Shown: positions 1-12,098 of the stretch, piece by piece
How positions within the stretch are numbered: the stretch's first letter is position 1
Layout: each line of letters begins with the position of its first letter
NCBI GenBank assembly: GCA_004352715.1
Contig: SCFE01000001.1
Coordinates: 4,650,125 to 4,714,124 of the forward strand
From: Hofstenia miamia
Taxonomy: Eukaryota > Xenacoelomorpha > Acoela
Length of the DNA stretch: 64,000 nucleotides
Reading direction: 5' to 3'
Notes under the pieces: model-generated
Told to the model about the DNA's origin: nothing
Seen by the model: only the letters and a program-made list of their open reading frames with translations
Database searches by the model: none
Program-made: the position numbers and the translations under genes

Positions 1-73
1 NNNNNNNNNNNNNNNNNNNNNNNNNNNNNNNNNNNNNNNNNNNNNNNNNNNNNNNNNNNNNNNNNNNNNNNNN
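1..73. other. Assembly gap (73 N)
   Basis: Run of N at the left edge. The remaining exons of the CPT1-like B gene must lie in or beyond it. Confidence 0.99.
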
Positions 74-107
74 ACTGAAAAGTTAAAGGTAATAACAGCA
101 CTTCAAA

Positions 108-139
108 TTATTTTGTTTCGCTATGCAAAAAACTTCTCG

Positions 140-187
<48 letters not shown>

Positions 188-835
188 TCTTCAAAGACGT
201 AACCTTGTGTTGAATATAAGGTAATTTGAAATATATCTCCTTAACTTGAATATTCACTTCTTCATTAGATTTCGAAGGATAACCACTTTTAAAAAATATT
301 TCAAAAACTTGATTGAATACAGACATTATCAGTTTATAATTAGACGATAATCTTGTAATTCGTTCGCAAATTACCTTAATGGTGTTAACTTTGTATTTCT
401 TGTCGCAATATGATGTAAAAAAGATGTATAATCCTTTATTCATTTTCTTAGAACGAAGTCTTGATTTAAGACTCTTATTATTATTTTCAATTTCAGTGTC
501 TAAGAAAACAATTTATTCTTGTTTTCGAACTCACAGGTAAATTTAATTTATTTCATTTCTAGATTTATTTGGTTAAAAATTCATTTACTTTTCCTTTATC
601 ATCAAATATTGCAAAAATGTCATCAATATATCTCTTATAACACAAAAATGGGTTTTCTTTGCATTTGTTCTTAATGATGTTTATTGCAAACTATGTTATA
701 TTTGGTCTAAAAAGCGAGTCCATCGACATACCTTCTATTTGTTGATATATTTTGTTATTAAGTATAAATGAGTTGTTAAGAAAAGTGATTTCAAGTAGTT
801 ATTTTAAAGTTTTACTTATTTCAATATCATTAGAT
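108..835 (-). mobile_element. Degenerate Penelope-like element (PLE) reverse transcriptase fragment
   Basis: Conceptual translation of the minus strand, allowing stops and at least one frameshift, gives a PLE-type reverse transcriptase in the expected order. About 790-700 reads NSFILNNKIYQQIEGMSMDS, matching the PLE block where most copies have F-x-Q-x-x-G-x-x-MGSPLSP. About 650-600 reads CYKRYIDDIFAIFDD, the catalytic YxDD box. About 530-460 reads KFTCEFENKNKL then FLDTEIENNNKS in a shifted frame. From 440 to about 230 an open stretch resembles the thumb region (KYKVNTIKVICERITRLSS, then SGYPSKS, then KLPYI). An in-frame stop follows the MSMDS block, so the copy is dead. No GIY-YIG endonuclease is visible because a (TA)n tract and the gap follow. 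Relative to CPT1-like B it sits just past exon 2, so it is probably intronic. Confidence 0.72.
141..187. repeat. (TA)n microsatellite
   Basis: Nearly pure TA dinucleotide tract with one phase slip. Similar TA tracts recur throughout the window (near 11925, 12064, 19219, 26719, 31104, 40061, 40754, 45369, 47420, 49221, 50836) and often abut MITEs or assembly gaps. Confidence 0.95.
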
Positions 836-1825
836 TGCTGTTAATTTGTCATTGTTGCATGCATCCAAATGTTTGTTAATTTGAAATAAATTTAAAATAT
901 TTATAGGTAATTTACCTGTTAGATAATTTATCGAAAATGCATAAGTAATGTTTAAATATGCATATGTAATTGAAAAAATATTATTTTCAATTGTGAAAAT
1001 CGTATAAAAAACTAAAAAATATATGATTAATAATTTTTTATTTATTTAATACGTCGAAATTACTGCTATTTGCTCTCATAATATTTAAATTACTGCAGTA
1101 AAAAACATAGATGTCTCATGATTTAGTGTTTCCACGATGACAGCGTGACAGAAGACATACAATAAAATCAAAATTATTTGAGCTACATCTGTTTTATAAT
1201 TACCCTACTTGAGAGTTCGTATGTCTTATGTTTTGTGTGTTTACACGCTACATATGTCTTCAGATAATTGGAGACAGATCTGTCTCATGTCACGTATAAA
1301 CAGGGTATAAAATCTATAAAAAACCATTTCGATCAACAAATGGTGTTGTATTGGCAACTACGCCGAATTTAACTGCTCGCATCTCGTGTAGATGTAGTAC
1401 CATAATAACAGTTTGGTATAACTTTTTGACAAATTAATTCTTGTAAAAAAGTTAATCTTAGTTGTTTTTGTGGAGCATGTAGTGTATTTTTCGTATTGCT
1501 GCAATATATACACGTATATATATATATATATACATATATTAAATTACAGGCACTTCATGAGAAACCTGGAACATCATACCGACACTATTGTGGGAAGAGA
1601 AAGCTATTTTTAAATTTATTATAATTTTAAAAATTTACAGTAATTTACTCAATGACTTGGGTATCTATTTTGTGTTGTTTTGTTCTGAGAATACTTATCA
1701 CAAGTACCAAATCGCGAATTTGAAATACCGAATTTTAGCTGCTCTTTTAAAATCTGTAAATTATTTCAAATAAACTAATGTTTAGAATTTCAATCAACTG
1801 TATAAGATGCTTATAATATTCTTAC
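836..1825. other. Probable intron 2 of CPT1-like B; no gene seen
   Basis: AT-rich sequence with a short TA tract near 1512-1540. I looked for the equivalent of copy A exon 3 (GYREPGEYIDKMHW region) and found none, so the next exon of copy B lies left of the window or is lost. Confidence 0.5.
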
Positions 1826-2216
1826 CAATCACATTTCTGTATGAGTGGCAATCAACTGGTATTACATCTTTTATTAATGTAGGCTCCATGTCACCTACTA
1901 CAACGTTCTCTATGTGTGCTTTCATCATTGAGTATACTCTTGCAGCGGCTATCGATAAGAAGTCATCGCTGAACTTGTAATCGTTCATTAATCCATAGTA
2001 TGAAGTTTTAGAAAGAGGCTCTCGATTGGCTAAGTATCCATATTTAGTCCATATAGGCGTAAGCCAATTACGCGAATTTTTAGTTTCTGAAATCAGCATC
2101 TCTTGAAGAATTTTTCCTTCACAGTTAAGGAAAGTCGAAGCTTCTTCACACAAAGCATCATATTCATCTGAGGTCAGAGTTAATTTCATAGAAGACAACA
2201 GCTTTTTCACAGTACT
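1826..2216 (-). CDS. CPT1: CPT1-like B, exon 2
   Basis: 391 nt, entering in phase 0 and leaving in phase 1. It begins STVKKLLSSMKLTLTSDEYD and ends at NVI-G with donor GTAAGA, as in copy A. The acceptor is ttaatttag. No stop or frameshift is seen. Confidence 0.85.
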
Positions 2217-5200
2217 CTAAATTAATATGCATTCTCTTCATGTAGGATGCTGAAAATTTCTAATTATTCATAATTTATTGTTAGCGTTTCTTAACTACTT
2301 ACATGTAAATATATTTTTCCTATTTATACAATGTTTTTATTCCAGTTGTCGGCCAATGTTAAAGTCCTGGCTACTTGACATCTAAAACATGCTGAAATCT
2401 ACGTAAGGAATTTATTAGGGTTAAGGTTCGAAATCATCATGACCTTCATGTACATGTTTTTGTAGGTCATGACCACATTATATCTTCTGTAGGCACAGAT
2501 CATAAAAATATATAAATTATTGATTAATTTATTTGATCACTACCAAAAGGATAGCAGAAGAGTTAAAAGGCTTGATAATATCTCAATTAAATTTTTTGAA
2601 AAAAGTAAAATTTAGAAATTTTTCGGCTTCATACTTTCTAGATTAATACAAACACCTGTTGATACAAAAATAAAATGCAATTAGATGTTTGTGTACAATT
2701 ATTAAAGTCAGTTGAGGATTTTGGGATCTTCATGACAATAGAATTTACAATGTCTACATTTGATCATCTATTTAGGTCTAAAATTTGAATAATATTAAGA
2801 TATTTCTTAAGGTATGGTTCCATTTTGAAAATGACCTCACATTTGTTTTACTAACATAAAATTGACCAGAAACACCGAAAAAGACCTCAACTAAGAAAAA
2901 TTATAATTTTGTCTTTGTGTAATTATTATTACCAAATATTTGTAATCAATATATTTAAACTGCTTATTTTTTGGCTATTAATCATTTTCAATGACGTAGT
3001 ATTGACGTTTTTATTTTCAATGACGTAAGTATTAAGATTGTATTATTAGTTTCTTAATGCAACTATTAATTTTTCGTTTTGGGTGCAAGTATGTTGTACG
3101 AGGATACGTTTTTTTCTTGTGAATTTTAATTTTCACTGATACTTTTTACCTTATATATATTTATAAATTTTAAACCTCCGCCAGGGAGGTTATGTTTTAG
3201 TAGCGCTGGTTTGTTTGTCTGCTTGTCTGTTAGTAACTTTATGGAAAAAGTAATAAATGGATTGACCTCAAATTTTCACCATAGGTGCGTCTCCGCCCAA
3301 GGAGGAATCCATTAAATTTTGGTGCTGATCCGGGGAACACAAGCTGCGTGGCGGAGGTCTGCGCACTCCGAGTGCTTTTCTAGTTATTCCATGTTTTTGA
3401 CTAAAGGCATATTAATTTTTTTATTTAATATTTATTGAATGCAAAATATCAAATTGCAGTTGAATATTGTGCGAGAAATTTAGTGTTTCTGCGAATTTCA
3501 CTCAGAAATATTAGAAAAAAATTTCGGGTCATTATTTGTACTAGTCGAGCCTCTTCATTGTTAAGTTCAAAGGAACAAACATAAAGTAATTATGAAGACT
3601 TGTAGACTTTAGAGAGGTTGCTATACATTGGGGATGTCAACATCAGGGACGTTCAGATTTAGACTCTGCGGGATATGGTAACATTATAGTAATAAACAGA
3701 AGGCGCAATTTATAAAAGGTCAATTTTAGAGAGGTAAATTGTGTCACGGGATTAAAAAATTAACTTTACTATGGAGAGGTTAACTTTAGAAAAGTTGTTT
3801 TTAATGATTTTGTACATAATTTTAACATGACCATAATCTTTAGTAAATAATGGAGAGAGATTAACATTAGAGAGCATACATTTTCATAAATGGAATGGGA
3901 TTATGACACATTTGTAGAGGGGTTTAAATAAAAATTTCCAGAAGAATATAACTTTTCATTCGATTCTCAAATTATTGCTCTATTTTCATTCAACAATATT
4001 TAATAAGAAGAATTCTAATGTTCCCCTAAACAGGAGTTTGGAACAAAGATTATGTATTTAATCAAAAAATATAAAATGTAAATTTCTATCTAAAAAAGTT
4101 CAACAGCATATCTGTAATCCCAACAGAAATACTTTGTTAGTAGTGGATCCAGTTACAATACATTTAAACATGAATGGTCAATACTATTTAATTACAATAC
4201 CTAATAACTAGCTGCGTGTTGTATAAGTTGATACTTTAGCAATTGGATTGGCATCAAATACAATTTTTACATTTATTTAAATGCTTTATTCTCCATAATA
4301 TCTTTTGCAGGTAAGTGCTAACAATTTCAAATAAAGCCCATTTCTTTGCAAAAAGTTTGATTGAATACTTTTTCGCATTAGCATCAAACCTACTTTGCTA
4401 CTTTGTTTGGGATATTTTAAGCCTATTTTATCTGGAGCCGATTTGACCCCTCTCTATTTTTAGATATAATTCAGAGACCGTTTTTTAAATAAACTATTCT
4501 CCTATGACTTTTTTCTTTAAGTTGCTCTGCAACTTTTAACGCAAAAATTTTGCAGATAGGATAAATGATTTCAAAGTTAAATGTACTCCGTGTAGCATCT
4601 GTTCCCGCTCGAGATAATTGCAAAATAATTACTCTCGGAGCATGTGCCGGGGCATGCAGTTCATTTGACTCGGGACAAAGCCCATCGTGTGGCACCACCT
4701 CTATACTGATTTTTAAAAAAAATCAATAAAAAGCGGACATTTTTTGAGAGTTTCGAAAATAACGATTTCGTATGTAAAGGCTATAAATTGAAACCAATGC
4801 ATAATTTTCAATGTAAAATCATGATTAAATGTTTTCTATGTTTTATTTGCATTATAGGCTTTTCTTTTGATTCCTATTTAGTAATATTTCGAACATTTTG
4901 TGTCAATTAATGAGAAATTAGAAAACTTGATACATAACCTAATTAATATGGTCATAATTTAAATATTAATTATAGTACCACAGAATGGTTTTGCCAAACA
5001 TTCGTGAGATGTCAAAGAATGTCCACACCAAATTTGGTGTTGATCGAATGAACCGTTTCCGAGATCTTAGGGGGGGGGCAAGGCGGCCCCCAGGAATAAC
5101 TGCTACGAAAAAGCCCAGGTAAAATAGAGTTAATAGATACACTTTGGAATTCCAAAAACAATTTAAATAACAAGAAATGTTTATAAATTAACATTGATAA

Positions 5201-5702
5201 AGATACACTTATTAAAAAAAACTATATTATACAAAGATGAGGAAGTCAAAATTACCTCAAGATTTCTTGGTTGGGGTAGGCTTGGCATTACATTTGTCGC
5301 ACAGTACAAATTATTGAACCTTCCTGAAAACAACTTAAGTGCTTGAAACCATACCTTAGTCAATAACGAAGGGCTATCTTCAATTAGCCATTTTTTATAT
5401 ACAAGAATCCACCTTAAAATATAAATCCTCAAAACTCCTAAGCTACCTGTAAGAATAATTCCATTCATAAATATAAGAAGGTTTTGCCTTGATAAGAGAG
5501 CTGTCGTTCCAAACACTGACAAAAGTACAGAATTTATGAACCCATTCATCAGAAGTAATTGGCATGGAGTATTTGGCCAAATTGAGTTTAAAATGCATGA
5601 GATACGTAATTTTCTGTCAAAATTTTTGATTTTCTTAGAATTGCTTTTCAACCATTTCTGGAAAATCTCTTGAGACTCAATACTAACGAACTGCGTCTTC
5701 AT
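1826..5702 (-). CDS. CPT1: Carnitine O-palmitoyltransferase 1-like protein, copy B (5' part, two exons; 3' part off window)
   Basis: The 5' half of a second CPT1-like gene, tandem to copy A on the same strand. CPT1 converts long-chain acyl-CoA to acylcarnitine at the mitochondrial outer membrane; this copy shows only the membrane and N-terminal catalytic part. Exon 1 (5702-5256) starts MKTQFVSIES, has two hydrophobic segments (after WPNTP and after LLSRQN), then LTKVWFQALKLFSGR and MPSLPQP, which match the family blocks TKIW...KIFSGR and LP.LP.P. Exon 2 (2216-1826) has NWLTPIW and YGYLANREPL...SYYG, matching the family WW..YLR.R.PL..NSNYY block. Splice sites are GAG/GTAATT, tttag/AGT and ATTG/GTAAGA, with the same phases (0, then 1) as copy A. 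It is roughly half identical to copy A over exon 1. Whether the gene is complete cannot be judged here. Confidence 0.85.
3170..3385. mobile_element. Short MITE-like repeat with CCTCCGCCA / TGGCGGAGG ends
   Basis: About 215 bp, much more GC-rich than its surroundings, bounded by aacctccgcca on the left and tggcggaggtctgcgc near the right. The ends are inverted repeats. It finishes with actccgagtgcttttctagt, a block I recall from a dispersed repeat in several invertebrate genomes. It lies in intron 1 of CPT1-like B. No coding capacity. Confidence 0.6.
3386..5255. other. Rest of intron 1 of CPT1-like B
   Basis: No exon recognised. Contains a G-run and C-run cluster near 5070-5095 and an AT-poor patch at 4590-4700 that looks like repeat debris. 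Apparent open frames here have no recognisable similarity. Confidence 0.6.
5256..5702 (-). CDS. CPT1: CPT1-like B, exon 1 (start, membrane region)
   Basis: 447 nt, 149 codons, phase 0 at its end. The start is the ATG opening MKTQFVSIES because it aligns with the copy A start; the frame stays open upstream but that part has no counterpart in copy A. Donor is CTTGAG/GTAATT. Confidence 0.83.
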
Positions 5703-6620
5703 TTTGTCAATTTCTGTTATCTTTTTAAGCGCAAAGGTCAAATTGTTTACAAAAGTATCTAATGTGATCTTCAATATATTTGAGTGACAGACTGTTGCTA
5801 CATTATCAAATGCGACAGTGAGGCACACAGTCAACGCTTAATGTATGTAGCCAAAATTGTACAATGAATGTAAATACCTGTAAATGAGAACAGCTTGATG
5901 TAACTGATATCGATTAAGATATTTTCTTTGTAATTTTATCAAAATATTTTAACTACCAACTGAAATATCAGCAGACCGAGCCAATGCATTAGCATGGAAA
6001 TATGTAGGCTTACATAGTGAGAGACACGACCAGTTGAAATTTACTGATGATTCATATTCAGTGCATTAATTTTTGTGCTGACAGTTAGTATATTTGTTTT
6101 TTTAGCACAAAGGAACAAATTTGGAAATATCAAAACCTAAAATTAAAACTATTAATTTTTCCTGCTAAATTCATTACTATTCGACCCAGTTCCGGTCAGG
6201 GTCCATCTTTAAGCAAATAAATGCTATACCAATATTTATATTATTTAAACTAGTCTTTTTTTTAATCAAAAAATAAATTTTTCAAATTCTTATCGAATAC
6301 TACAAAAATAAATGTTCTCATTCATAACAATTCTAGCAATTTCTAGACAATTTCAATGTATTGGATTTTAATCGTAGAAATATATATATGACACTACCAT
6401 TAGTATCCGGCTTTGCTATCATTCATAGGGAATGCTCATGTCTATAAACGCCTTCTTAGGTACTTACCTATACAATTTTAGCAAAATTTAGATACAATAA
6501 ATGAAAAATTCATAAGCGTGGACACCACTGCCCCTGCATGACCTCGAATGATTCATCATTTTTAACCCTCTAAGTTCATACACTGGCGATAGGATATATA
6601 TATACATATATAAACTTTGC
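5703..6620. other. Intergenic spacer between the two CPT1-like genes
   Basis: About 0.97 kb separates the stop of copy A from the start of copy B. It would hold the copy A 3'UTR and the copy B promoter. No other gene seen. Confidence 0.6.
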
Positions 6621-6626
6621 TTTATT
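6621..6626 (-). terminator. Probable AATAAA polyadenylation signal of CPT1-like A
   Basis: TTTATT on the plus strand reads AATAAA on the minus strand, about 50 nt beyond the copy A stop codon, a usual distance for an animal poly(A) signal. Confidence 0.55.
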
Positions 6627-6674
6627 TACATTTGTTCTACATGAATCTTATAGTTTATAGTTGAACATAGTAAT

Positions 6675-6965
6675 TTACAATTTTGCAGTTTCAGAGAACA
6701 AATTCGTAACTTCTTTTAAGCAAATTTTAAATTGTTTATCCAACTCTTTCGACCGGTTAACTCCACCAATGTTTCTGCTCATGGCGTAAAATGAGCCCAA
6801 ACTAGGTGTAACAATGTAGTATGAAGAACATATCATTTCATCATTTGTTGGATGGAAAAGGCCTCCAACTGCAAGCATGTGCGCCATGTCATCTTTAAAG
6901 AATTGCTTCATGTGTTTTGCGACTGTCAAAGGAGCAGCTGTTGTCATTAGTGGAAATCTAAGAAA
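6675..6965 (-). CDS. CPT1: CPT1-like A, exon 7 (C-terminus)
   Basis: 96 codons plus TAA. It begins FLRFPLMTTAAP, aligning with the family W.LSTSQTP block, and ends FSETAKL. Two AG acceptors lie 10 nt apart; the upstream one (aatactttag) is chosen because only it keeps phase 0 with exon 6. The stretch VGGLFHPTNDEM replaces the usual GGGFGPVADDGYG. Confidence 0.85.
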   Translation of the reverse strand, partial: FLRFPLMTTAAPLTVAKHMKQFFKDDMAHMLAVGGLFHPTNDEMICSSYYIVTPSLGSFYAMSRNIGGVNRSKELDKQFKICLKEVTNLFSETAKL

Positions 6966-9900
6966 CTAAAGTATTTGTGAATAAACGCTATGTTTCTAGT
7001 CAATTGATTATTTCGAACTAAGAAATCACTTATAATATAATAACAGACAGTGGATATTGAAATTTATCTTCCAACAGTCAAGTTGCAATTGGGAATCTTT
7101 AATTCAGATTGAGTATGAACATAACTATGAATTTTAATAATCTCGAAATTTACTACAAAATTTTATATCAAGGAAGCACTCATATAATTGCATAGCATAA
7201 CAGCAAGTATCAATTTATATGGCAAACTAAGGAAACAGAACTTAAATCAGTACTCCTTATAACTGTTTTGTATGATTAAAATTGCAATAAAATTCAGACG
7301 AACTAATAAATATTTAGTGTTAAAAACATTTTATCAGTTTTTTCAATAATAGATTTCTTCACTACGAATTTACATTTATGCTTTTGTGATGCTTAACAAC
7401 TCTACAATAATCAAATATAGTTTGAAAAGCTAACGTGGGATTTGATCATTCAATCAGTTTCAATGAATGTACGGCTTGAATCTTGCGTCTTGGGCCTACC
7501 CACAGAAAAGGTTTGCTTACCCAACCCAACCTGACCCGGTCCATTGGTTCGAAATTGGATACTGGTAAAAGATTCTCTGGATAATTTGAGTTACATCTAT
7601 ACCTGCATATACATTAGGCAATTTTATGTTACATCAGTTTATCGACTCTCTGACTATAAGTTGATTTGAAAGTATTAGCTAAGATGTGTAATATCTACAA
7701 ATAAATGATATTATTAACAAGTAGAAATAATGTGTTTAACCAAAAATGTCATATTGTACAATAGTTTTTCTTTGCTTTTTTTGATAAAAATCTTCTGGCA
7801 ATTTTGAATTACCTAAGCTTCTTAGTAATATATTTTTGAATGGTAACATTGCCAGACCTCATAGTCCTTCTCATTATACGTTGGAATTATGTGCATAGAT
7901 AGGTCTGCATAAATTCAAATATTATTATTAGGAACAATTTTACTTTCAGGAGACATTGTTTAGCATGGGGCTATGTAATGCGTTAGATGTATTGCAATAT
8001 TAGCATGTAGCTAGGCTTATATAGTATTCAAATATAAAATACCTGACTAAAAATTTTCTTTATAAATGGACTCGATATTCCTTCCCGTTGTGCGATGACA
8101 CCAAGAGCAAATAGATGCCGATCAATTCCATTGAAAACCATAGCATCTCGATTAAGATGAAAGTGCTCATCACAAGCTTTTCTTAATGCTTCAATCTTAG
8201 CCTTTTTGGGAGAGAAGGGATCCGACATTAGGTTAATGAACTTTATCTTAGAAGATGTTAGAGGTCGGAAGTTTTCTGTACGGCCATCGTGAAATGTAAA
8301 CAATGTTGATGGCTGATACATCTGATCAAACCTCCCTGTCGTTCGATAGTATGCCCAGACGACAATTGTCTGCATTAAACCATCGAGATGTCCATTAACA
8401 GCTTTTATCTAAACGATGAAAAATGTTAAGGTCTTACATCGTTGTTACATTTTATTGAACTGATTTTCTCAATGTAAAATTTTTAAACTGAACAAAAGCA
8501 AGCTAGAAATGTACGCATTCAAGAAGATCTAAGCGAAACAGCTCATTTCTTAATATTAGCTACACTTTCAATTAAGGATTAGTTTCTGTAAATCTATTTA
8601 ATACAATATCATCATCTTGTCAATAGAAATAAAAAATGGATTTGCAGGAGACTCTAATTCATAGTTATCAATTTTATATATTAGAGTATGCAGTTGAACA
8701 AGGAGGAATATCCATCCTTTTCAATTTTCCAACATTGATATTTTTCAGTTAAATGATTTAATATTCTATAAAAAAGTTAAAAGATCAAAAACTAAAATTC
8801 TAAAATGCATTTCATTTAGAGTCATTTACTGCACTTCTTTGCAACTTCTGAAGAGCTTCAGCACATAATTCATCATTCACATTGATCGCCAATGAAATGC
8901 CACATCATCACCTGAAAGCGATGTTGTTGACTGATTTATATTCAAATTTTATGCATGTTTTACTCACTCATTTAAGAAAATATTTTTTATATTTCATTAT
9001 TCGGAATTTTCATGCTCTATAATCAAGAATTGAATGCGGACATAAAGGCAATAATTTATCATGGAATACTAATTGAAAAAATGCCTTATTAAATTTAATC
9101 TCCAATAACTAAATACCAACCTTCATACTCCAGCAATTATAGCTAATTCCCCCAACATTGAGCTTTTTATGCTTCTCTTTTATTTTTATTGACGTATTAC
9201 TCTTCTACATGCATGTGGAATAATAATTCTTCATTTTTTATTCGTATTCCTATTACTATTACTTGTTATATACCCTCTTCCTCTCACGAATTAATGTGTA
9301 GTTCGCAGTTCAGTAAACACACAGCTTGCAGGAAGTCTAGGAGTTGCTCTCAGGACTCTAGCTGTACATATCGAAATTTTCTTCTGTACTACCATCTATC
9401 TCCTACTCTTGAAAATGTCGCTTATATTTTTTGCTTACAGTCAGTATCTCAGCTAGACTCCGACCTATAGAGGTAGAGGGGAATTCAAATCCTAGGGAAA
9501 GGGTTGCTACATATATGTATATATTTCGGGAGTATATAATAGCATTACGTTAACTATTACTGAAAACAAACCAAAGTAGGCCTAATTTAGTGTCCTTGCG
9601 ATGTTGTTTTATTGTGTACTGCCATGGAGTTCTGCTATTATACATGGAGGCGAAGCGCTTCCCGGAGAAGGTTATTTGTATTGCGTGCAGAAAATTTGTG
9701 CAGCACAAAATCTGATTGACGAAAGATGACAGCCAATTAAATTAATTTAAAAGCCTTCTTCAGGAAGGAGGTAAATGCCGCTTCGCCTCCATGTATAATA
9801 GCAACACTTCATAGTACTGCTGTCAGCCAACATGGCCTGGGTCATGTACCGACCAGCCGAGGTTTTTGTCAAGAAATCTGTGGGGGATTTGTGAATTTAT

Positions 9901-12060
9901 AGGGGAATCTATTCCCCTAAGAGCTCTGGATGAGAAACTGCTTACAGTTCCTAATTCCCCCATTACCACGGGCGATATTCCCAATTTATTAAACTTCTAA
10001 CTCTTCATACGTCTCTATTCAAACTTTCACATTGCATTAAACATTTCTTTCCTTTGATGCATTTATGTTTATAAATGTTCCTAAGTTTTCTTCTTCACAA
10101 GTCACAACTACGTTTCAATGGTCTTACTTCTTGGTATGGAGTAAACTTATTTTATTTTCATTTGCCCGTTCTCTAAGATATTCAGTCGCATGCAGTTGTC
10201 CTGTGATCTCTGTGGATCCTACATTACCTCTGGTGTTTGAAATGCTTAGCATCATTTATGCCTGCACGGCATGAGTGGCTGAATCTCTTAACTCTTTCAT
10301 GAGTTTACATCAATGCGGGGTGTGTCAAATTATGAACTCATTTTGTTTTAATAGGTCCTTAATTTATTCCCAGTAGATAAAGAAAATCCAATTTCATAAA
10401 CATTGTCCAAGATATTGAAGACATGATTACTTTTTATGTCTGTTATCTATGTGCTCATTATATCAACATAAAACTTCAATTTGCATATTGAAAGCAAGCT
10501 CATTAGTGTTTAAGAGCTACCTTAAGTTAACTTACTATGTACATATGCATATGGCCTTACAGCTTCTCTTGGCTTTGGGAAAAATGATTCTGAGAAAAGT
10601 ATATCCGTAGTCGGATCAGTCAAGACTGCAATCTTCTGTTCACTTAGCTTCGCGTGGATTTCATTACTGAGATGCCATACGATTTGCTTGGGCTCCAAGC
10701 AGATTTGATTAATTCGGGGATACCTACATAATATTTATTTAATACCACTAAGATTATGATTTAAGCTTGATATATTTATTTGTAGAATAAATAGACAATT
10801 CAAAAATAAAAAATCCAAGATGTGAATACTTTTTGGAAATTCAAAGTTTTTTTTGCTGATATAGATATACTTATAATTTTATTAGAATTAAGTAAAATGA
10901 CATTAACCTGGCTTCATCAATTTCTCCAATTTTAAAAATACTGTTTACAGATAAGCATTCTAAGTAATGAGCTTGATCGTAAAGAAACGTCGTCGCACTT
11001 CCATCAAAGTTTGTATGTTCATAGCATACTACTTCAGTACCATCTGAAAAGAATGTAACATTCGCTGATTTATCGAACCATATGTGAGCATTTCCGTTGC
11101 CACAAAATGACAGAAGATCCTAAATTGAAGGTACTGTTTTTAAGCTATTTTGTGCTTTAACTCATATAAATTTTGAACGTTCACCTAAATATGATATCAT
11201 TTGCACTTTCCATATGCTAGCCCAATTGCGCCAATGACATGTTGAAAACCAATCATTTACTTTTAACAAGGCAATGCAAAAAATATGTATATGATTGAAC
11301 AGTGTGGCTCGTCCTAAAATATAAAATATCCTTCTAAAACAATTGTAAAATTCAATTGAGAATTTATTTCTTAATTTGATTTAATGTACAAGAGTATATA
11401 TTCCAACGGAAACGGATCATACATTTTGAAAGAGGACCTATTCATTTGTGAATTCCCTGGCCATAACCCCCATTTTAATTTACACGCAGCTATAATTCAC
11501 ATAATATATGCAATTGTCCGTTCATTGCACAAATCATGGTGGGAAATCGTAAGCCCTAGAGTGGAAAGTTTAAGGAAGTCAAATATTTGAACCTTTGAAA
11601 GTCTTAAGGACTAATGGATTTTAAATATTTTGAATTTTCTTGTTGTTACGTTTATGTTTAAAATAATTTGTCTGCACAATACTTGTAATCGAATCGGGTC
11701 GCGGATCAGATCACGCGGCATGGTTACTCATGCGGGTTAAAATATTTCCCGCCTCCCATCTGGCATCAATAGCAATGCTCGGTTTTAGAACAGTGGTGGG
11801 TAAGCTACGACCCGCCCAGAGCTTCTATGAATCCTAAATTCTATGCTTGCAATTTTTAAAACCAAAGGGAGAGTTACGTTTTTGGATTTGTTGTGGACAT
11901 AAGCCAGAAGCCGAACTAACGTAATATATATATATATATATATATGAANNNNNNNNNNNNNNNNNNNNNNNNNNNNNNNNNNNNNNNNNNNNNNNNNNNN
12001 NNNNNNNNNNNNNNNNNNNNNNNNNNNNNNNNNGGACATAAGCCAGAAGCCGAACTAACG

Positions 12061-12098
<38 letters not shown>

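Noticed and set aside
4471-5194. Minus-strand ORFs in intron 1 of CPT1-like B
   Set aside because: No family similarity, no phase fit with the flanking exons, and located in repeat-like, uneven-composition sequence.
8815-8930. Minus-strand peptide with GDDVAFHW after an AG, recalling a galectin motif, followed in another frame by NDELCAEALQKLQ
   Set aside because: The two pieces are in different frames with stops between them; too short to support a gene.
9189-10274. Plus-strand ORFs of 69-93 codons in CPT1-like A intron 5
   Set aside because: Serine- and cysteine-rich reading of T/C-rich intron DNA; no recognisable motif or splice context.
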